In this document: one piece after another, positions 57,837 to 64,000 of the stretch
Position numbering within the stretch: the stretch's first letter is position 1
How the letters are laid out: every line of letters starts with the position of its first letter
Origin: Metamycoplasma arthritidis
GTDB taxonomy: Bacteria; Bacillota_I; Bacilli_A; Mycoplasmatales; Metamycoplasmataceae
Assembly (NCBI RefSeq): GCF_900660715.1
Contig: NZ_LR215047.1
Coordinates: 682,001 to 746,000 of the forward strand
Direction: 5' to 3'
Length of the DNA stretch: 64,000 nt
Program-made: the position numbers and the translations under genes
The notes under the pieces: model-generated
Databases searched by the model: none
What the model saw: only the letters and a program-made list of their open reading frames with translations
What the model was told of the DNA's origin: nothing

Positions 57837-59132
57837 ATGAAAAAATTGAGTAAGTTATTTTTGGCAATAGCTGGATCATCTACTTTATTCACTCTTCCTT
57901 TGGTGGCTGCTGCTTGTGGTCAAACAACACACCCACAGAGACCTAGTGAATTCTTTGCTGATGTTAAAAAGAACGATACATACAGTTTAAATCAAGACCA
58001 AATCAACAACATGGGTAAAACAGCTGTTATTACCAATGGTGGTGACATTAATGATAGATCATTCAACCAATCAGCTTGAGAAGGTGTTTTAAACTTCATG
58101 GAACAAGTAAAAGCACCTATTCAAAAATATGATGTTTTCAAAGTTAGTGATGGTACTTTCCAAGAAGCTTACAAACGTGCCCTTGCTCAAGGATACAAAT
58201 ATTGAGTTCTTCCAGGTTTCTTAAACCAAGAACAAATTAAAAAATTCTATACAGAACATAAAGAAGAAATGAAGAAAAAAGGCGTTAGATTAATCGCTGT
58301 TGACTTTACTTTAGAAGGCATCGCTGATCAAGGAATGGGCATTTCAATCAACTTCAAGATTAAAGAAGGTGGATTTATGGCCGGATACGCAGCTGGGAAA
58401 TTCCTTTCACAATATTCAAACGCTGCTGACAGAACCATTTCAACTTTTGGTGGTGGAGCATTCCCTGGGGTAACTGACTTTAATGAAGGCTTTTACAAAG
58501 GTATTCTTAAGTGAAATAAAGAACAAACTGACAAAAACAAACGTATTACCTCAACCGATGGTGAAAATGTTCACTTAAACTCGGGTTTTGAACCAAAAGA
58601 CACCATGACTTCGGTTATTAACTCAGTTCTATCTAAGAACCCAAAAATGGTGTTGCCAGTAGCTGGCCCTGCAACAAATGCAACCGTTCAAAATCAATCA
58701 TTTGGTAATAAACTAATTGTTGGTGTTGACACCGACCAAGCAAATACTGTTTCAAAACACAAAGATAGATTCTTTACTTCAATCCTAAAGAAAATTGGTC
58801 AATCAGTATATGACGTTATTGCATCAATCATTACTGGCCAAGTACAAAGTAATTTAGGTGAATTTAAAGATGGCGAAAAATCAGCAGCTCTTGAAAAAGG
58901 TGTTGCTGAAGGTTGAGTTGGCTTATCAAAAACTCACTTAACTGGTGAAGATCAAGCAAAAGCAACCGAAGCTCTTGAAGCTGCTAAAAAAATATTTGAT
59001 GGTTTGGATGAAACTCACAAAAAATGATTAGCAGGTGGATATGTTAAAGCTGAAGACACTTCAGAAACATCAGATATCCAAACAAGAATTAATGCATTGT
59101 CTAAAGCAATTAACGAATCAGCTCAAGCTTAG
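57837..59132 (+). CDS. BMP-family nucleoside ABC transporter substrate-binding lipoprotein
   Basis: A 431-residue lipoprotein of the BMP/PnrA family, the binding protein of nucleoside importers. Signal peptide with lipobox LVAAAC (Cys 27). BMP features are ITNGGDINDRSFNQSAWEG (about 63), a conserved VLPGFLN, GGGAFPGVTDFNEGFYKG (about 200), NVDTD-like VGVDTDQANT (about 294) and KKIGQSVYDVI. Start at 57837 (GAGGAG upstream), not the in-frame ATG at 57801. The next gene begins inside its stop (TAGTG). The 314-nt leader holds a TATAAT at 57561. Confidence 0.92.
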
Positions 59133-60976
59133 TGAATGCAGTAGAATTTGTTAATGTAACAAAAGAATTTCCTGGCATTAAAGCTAACGATAATGTTAGT
59201 TTTGAAGTTAAAAAAGGCTCAATTCACGCTCTAATCGGCGAGAATGGTGCTGGAAAAAGTACATTAATGTCTGTTTTGTTCGGACTCTATGAGCCTACTT
59301 CGGGAAAAATTCTCGTAAATGAGAATCAAGTATTTTTTAGAGGACCTAACGATGCTAATGCACTAGGAATTGGTATGGTACACCAACATTTTAAACTTGT
59401 GGATGTGTACACCAACTTAGATAACATCATCTTAGGATCAGAACCTACTAAAACTGGAATTTTACTTGACCGTAACGTGGCAATTCGTAAAATAAGAGCC
59501 TTACAAAACACTTACGATTTACATTTCGATTTATTTCAAAAAAGTGGCGAAGCGACGGTTTCAACACAACAAAAAGTTGAAATCATGAAGATGCTTTATA
59601 AAGACAATGATATTCTTGTCTTTGATGAACCCACAGCCGCGCTTACTGACGAAGAAATTCAAGGTTTGTTGCGGTCATTTGAAATATTTAGAAAAAACGG
59701 CAAGACAATCATTTTCATTTCACATAAATTAAAAGAAATCGAGCAAGTTGCCGATTATGCCACCGTCCTAAGATTGGGCAAAGTGGTTGGCAACTTTGAT
59801 ATGAAAAAAGTTGAAATGAAACAAATTGTCGAAGCAATGGTTGGTTCAACTGTTAAATCAATCGCAAACACAACACCTGCCGAACGCAAGGAAGTTGTGT
59901 TTGAGCTTCGCAACATTTCAACTAATAAAGGCCATAAAAAATTAAGTAATGTTTCTTTAAAAATTCACGCAGGCGAAATTTTTGCCATTGCTGGTGTTGA
60001 AGGAAACGGGCAAAATACTCTTGAGCAAGTTTGCTCTGGTATGATTAAACCTTCATTCGGAAACATTTTTCTAAGAACACAAAATCCAAAAGATAAGACT
60101 TATAGTCTTGAGGATGTTACAAATTTAGGTGCCTATGGAAGATCGAAAAAACGACTTTCATTCATTCCGGCAGACCGTCATCACCATGGTCTTATCTTAG
60201 ATTATTCTATTACAGATAATGCAATTTTAAGAAGACTCTGAGATCCTCATTTTCAAGTAGCAGGAATAATTAAAAACAAAGCAAAGCGTAAATTTGCTAC
60301 CGATATAATTGAGAAATACGATGTTCGTGGTGCTCGTGGTGGTAATTCCATTTCACGTTCATTGTCGGGCGGAAATCAACAAAAATTTATTGTTGGTAGA
60401 GAAATTGAAACCCCACATGATTTTATTATCATTGTGCAACCTACTCGTGGTTTAGATATCGGTGCAATTAACAATATTCACTCAGAAATTCTTAAAGAAA
60501 AAGCAGACGGCAAAGCAATCTTATTAATTTCATACGAACTTGACGAAGTTATTGCTTTAGCTGATACTATCGCAGTTATCAACGAAGGACACATTGTTGC
60601 TATAAATGATGCTAGAAAGATTACTCGTACCGAAATTGGTTCTTGAATGGCGGCATCAACAAGCGGCGGAGAAATTCGTTGATGAGAAACGAATTCTGAG
60701 AAAGAATCGAAAAAACAATACTTTGATATGCATACTAAATCGCTAAAAGCTGATTTTCAAAGCGTAATTCTAAGTATTGCTTCAACTAAGAGCAGCATTT
60801 CATTAGCAAAAAAAATGCACAATAGCTCAGAAGTTGAAGAATTAAAAATGCAACTTCTAAAACTAAAAGCTCAAGAAAGCGAACTTAAAATGGCAATTAA
60901 GCAAAAAATAAGTTCCTTAGAAATGAACTTTGCCAAAGAATATGCAGAAAGGAAGGGTCAAGAACATGCAAACTAA
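59132..60976 (+). CDS. Nucleoside ABC transporter, duplicated ATPase with coiled-coil tail
   Basis: A 614-residue double ATPase of the nucleoside/ribose-type ABC importers. Domain 1 has Walker A IGENGAGKSTLM (about 36), Walker B ILVFDEPTAALTD and H-loop FISHKLKEI. Domain 2 has a degenerate Walker A GVEGNGQNTL and LSGGNQQKF plus PTRGLDIGA. The start is GTG, sharing one base with the preceding TAG. About 105 C-terminal residues beyond the usual end (from SKKQYFDMHTKSL) are predicted coiled coil rich in Lys, Glu and Leu. TGA Trp codons lie in ATPase 2 and its end (RWWET). Confidence 0.93.
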
Positions 60977-62999
60977 GCAAGAAAATCAACAATCTTATCC
61001 TTCAAAACTGCAAAGCTTTGGTGCCAAAATCCGTGAATACTTCAAACTAGATCAAACAAGAAGCACCGGAAGAAAAATAGCATCTTCATTATGGGCAATA
61101 TTTTTTGGTCTAATGGCAGCAATGGTTTTCATTGCTATCGTAACCAAAAATAATCCCTTTAGTTTCTTTAGTCTTTTAATTACCGGCTTACAATCAGACC
61201 CTAAAACTTTTAGACAATACTTCTTAGTATTTGCTTTTGCTGGTCTAGCTTCAGCTCTAGCGTTTAAAGGTGGCCTCTTTAATATTGGTATAAGTGGCCA
61301 AATGATGATTAGTGGATTATTTTCATTTGCCATTTTTATTACTATTGGTAAGAGCAATTTAAGTATTGGACTACTATTATTAGGCTTACTAGGAACACTA
61401 ATTCTTTCGTTCTTAGTGGCAATGATCGCCGGAGTCTTAAAAGCCTATTTGAATGTCCATGAAGTTATTACAACAATTTTGCTAAACTGAATCATTGTGC
61501 AAATTTCATCATTTATTTTTGGACAAGAAACACCAATTTTTTCAGCGGCAAAACGTAGTAAATTTATTTCAACTGACTATGTTGGAACCAAAACCGGATC
61601 ATTTTCTATTACACCAAGCATCGAACAAGGATTTTCAATTGCTGGATTTATTCTATTATTTGTTTTAGTTTTCGCAATTTGATACATTTTGAAGTTCACA
61701 ACTATTGGTTACAAAATTAAAATGCTTGGAATTTCAAAAACCAACGGAAAATACATGGGTGTTAACGACAAAATGTTAACAGCAATAATCATGGGATTTT
61801 CAGGGATGATTGCCGGATTAGCTGGATTTTATTTCTTCATGTTTAAAGAAGGTGCAATTTATCGATATGTTGATTCGCCTCTAGCAATTGGTTTTGAAGC
61901 AATCGCTATTTCACTTTTGGCGCTTAATTCACCAATTGGAATTGTTTTCACTAGTATTTTCTATGGCATTTTATACAACGGAAGAATTTACATTCAAGCT
62001 GCTCCGCTATACTTAGATTCAGATTATATTAGCATAGTGACTGCATTAATTCTTTACTTTGCGGCTATATCACAATTGTTAATGTCATTTAAGTTAGGAC
62101 TATTTGTATGAAAATCAGCGTTGCTTAGTTCTAAAAAAGAATATTGAGCAAGGGTGAAGTTGCATCGGGCAAAATTGAAACTATATTCTTTAAAAACAAA
62201 GCTAGCAAAGAAAGTTCATTATATTTCAATGAATATTAAAACTACTAATCAAGAAACAATGTTAGCTAAGTATAGAATGTTAAAAGAAACGTACGATCGT
62301 TTAATTGCTGAGCAAGAACTTAATGTTACTCATTATAAAAATCTTTTAGCACTAACCGAAAAATTTGAAAATAATCTTCAAATGGCAAACTATTCAGTGT
62401 ACAAATTAAAACAAGAATACGCAACCAAAATTAAAAGTCAAAAACAAATGTCTAAGTCAACTTCTAATGTAACTGTAGTCAACCAAGAAACTCTAATGCA
62501 ACTACAAAAAGAAGCGATAGTTGCGATCGCAGATGCTAAGGCGACTCGTTCACAAACAATTGCGCATCTTAAAGCAACTTTCAAAGAAGAAACTACTGCT
62601 TTAAATAAGCAATTTGAAATTGACCTTGATCTATTGCGTAAAAAAGATTTTAAGGTAACGCAAATTCCTTTTGTATTATCTGAGAATTCTAATAAAGAAA
62701 AAATCGTTGTTTTAGAAAAAGAATTCAATCTTAACAAAGATAAATTCCTAACTAAAGCCTTAGATTACAAAACTACTGATGCCGAAACTTTAGAAAACTT
62801 TGCAGTTATTGCTGCTAAGAACCGTGAATTAGGAGCACAATGTTTTGCGCTTGGCAAATTTGCTAAACGAGATATTGCGCAAAATCATTCAGCGCTAAGA
62901 AAATCAGAAGTAACTCGTCATTCAATTCAAATTAATAATCTATATGCAACTGCGATGTTATATTTAAAAACTAGAGTACCGAAAGGAGAAATGAAGTAA
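60966..62999 (+). CDS. Nucleoside ABC transporter permease 1 with long cytoplasmic coiled-coil extension
   Basis: A 677-residue protein. Residues about 40-385 are a BPD-type permease with roughly nine membrane helices, including FKGGLFNIGISGQMMISG (about 112) and YKIKMLGISKTNGKYMGV (about 247), which match nucleoside importer permeases. Residues 390-677 are hydrophilic, Lys/Glu/Gln-rich and mostly helical. Families elsewhere end near 350-370, so the tail is extra. The start is ATG at 60966 with GGAAGG upstream, 11 nt before the ATPase stop; the earlier ATG at 60930 is rejected. TGA Trp codons are numerous. Confidence 0.9.
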
Positions 63000-63958
63000 T
63001 GTTACCTCCAGGATTAGCTAATACCGTATGAAACTTTGCTTTAATCTACTTCGCGATCTTTAGCATTAGCTCAATTGGTGGCATGTTCACGGAAAAATCA
63101 GGAACAGTCAACATTGGGATTAATGGGATGATGATTATTGGTGCTGCTAGTTACCTAGTATTTGCCGACCACCTAAGTACAATTTTTGGTTCAGGATCAG
63201 CGGCAGCTTCGTCGATGTACTGACAACTGCTAGCCGTTCCATTTGCTGCTATTTGCGCAGGGTTATTTGCCTTACTACATGGATTTGCTACGATTAGGTT
63301 AAAATCTGATCATACCATTTCAGGTTTTGCAATTAACTTGTTAGCTGTTGGAATTGCTCTAATTTTGCTACACATCTATGGTCATGGTTCAAAAGTACCG
63401 CACATGAGCATTCAAGAGCTATCTTGAAGAGTTACTAAAGATGGTCACGAATGAGAAATCATTTCCTTCAAGATTGTTTTAACAATAACGATAATTATCG
63501 CCTCATACATAATGCTTTATAAAACTAAATGAGGTTTACGTTTTAGAAGCATTGGTGAAAATCCTCAAGCCGCCGATGTTGCTGGAATCAACGTTAACAA
63601 ATACAAATGACAAGGTATTGTAATCTCAGGTGCATTAGCCGGAGTTGCGGGTGCTTTCTTTGCCCAAGGATTTCCCTCGTCATTTAAAGGTGAAGTTAAC
63701 GGTTATGGTTTTATTGCACTTGCAATTATGATTATGGGTCAATGACATGTCGGTATTATTACTGCCATTTCCTTTGGTTTTGGTTTCTTATACTCATTTG
63801 CATATAACACCTCAAGTTTTGTACCAGCATTAAAATCATACTCAAGTCTTTTTATCGTTTTACCTTATCTACTAGCACTAATTGTTGTTATGATTACTGC
63901 GAAAAAATCACGTGCCCCAGCAGCAGCTGGCTTGATTTACGATAAATCTAAACGTTAA
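62999..63958 (+). CDS. Nucleoside ABC transporter permease 2
   Basis: A 319-residue permease with about eight to ten membrane helices. TEKSGTVNIGINGMMIIGAA (about 26-45) is the core motif; LRFRSIGENPQAADVAGINV (about 180) is the cytoplasmic coupling loop. It starts in the TAATG overlap with permease 1, with AAGGAG upstream, so all four importer genes are translationally coupled. No terminator is visible in the 42 nt left to the window end. Confidence 0.93.
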
Positions 63959-64000
63959 AAACTATTTTGTTTAAAAAAATATAAAGAACAGGCATTGATT

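Overview
The window is AT-rich, densely coded mollicute (mycoplasma) DNA. TGA has to be read as tryptophan (genetic code 4). The clearest proof is MsrA at 49906-50376, whose catalytic GCFWG motif contains TGA, and most of the long genes need several in-frame TGA codons to stay open. Repeated Cys-anchored lipoproteins, a gyrase neighbourhood with choline-kinase-like genes, tandem leucyl aminopeptidases and a four-gene nucleoside ABC importer fit the Mycoplasma hominis/Mycoplasmopsis branch. The species cannot be fixed from sequence reading alone.

Layout. 1-9.8 kb, minus strand: a shrunken version of the Firmicutes yloU-yloV-(fab genes)-rnc-smc cluster, here asp23/yloU, fakA, plsX, rnc, then an alcohol dehydrogenase, an AEC-type permease and smc (cut by the window edge), preceded by glyA and a small membrane protein. 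9.9-13.1 kb: a 746-residue lipoprotein, three tRNA genes (Gly-GCC, Gly-UCC, Arg-UCU) and a plus-strand transcript of about 85 nt made of three hairpins (candidate sRNA). 13.1-20.6 kb, minus: ogt, gapA, tmcAL-like gene, amino-acid permease, a 5-methyluridine RNA methyltransferase and mnmE.

20.8-36.3 kb, plus: an intact but catalytically stripped PTS EIIC/EIIA-like protein; three related small membrane proteins around the CIRCE-controlled dnaK; tex; then a translation/transcription operon nusA-ylxR-infB-rbfA-mnmG-rlmH behind a promoter that faces a terminator-like leader; and a lipoprotein. 36.7-39.9 kb, minus: a lipoprotein with twelve identical 85-residue repeats whose promoter contains a 16-nt poly-T tract, which looks like a size- and phase-variable surface antigen.

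40.1-50.4 kb, minus: gyrB, a choline-kinase-like gene, a tandem two-domain kinase whose first domain has lost its catalytic Asp, a membrane protein, a DUF3137-like protein with lemA, and the operon msrA-tsaE-tsaB-tsaD (methionine sulfoxide repair and t6A tRNA modification). 50.9-52.9 kb, plus: a papain-like cysteine peptidase candidate coupled to a lipoprotein. 53-57.5 kb, minus: two overlapping M17 aminopeptidases, ung and fmt. 57.8-64 kb, plus: a complete nucleoside-type ABC importer (lipoprotein, double ATPase, two permeases) whose ATPase and first permease carry unusual coiled-coil tails.

The genes suggest a parasitic cell that scavenges peptides, fatty acids and nucleosides, keeps a minimal information-processing set, and varies its surface. 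Most terminators are visible as GC-poor hairpins with T runs. Several genes (mnmE, ogt, fmt) have a TATAAT box so close to the start codon that leaderless mRNAs are likely.
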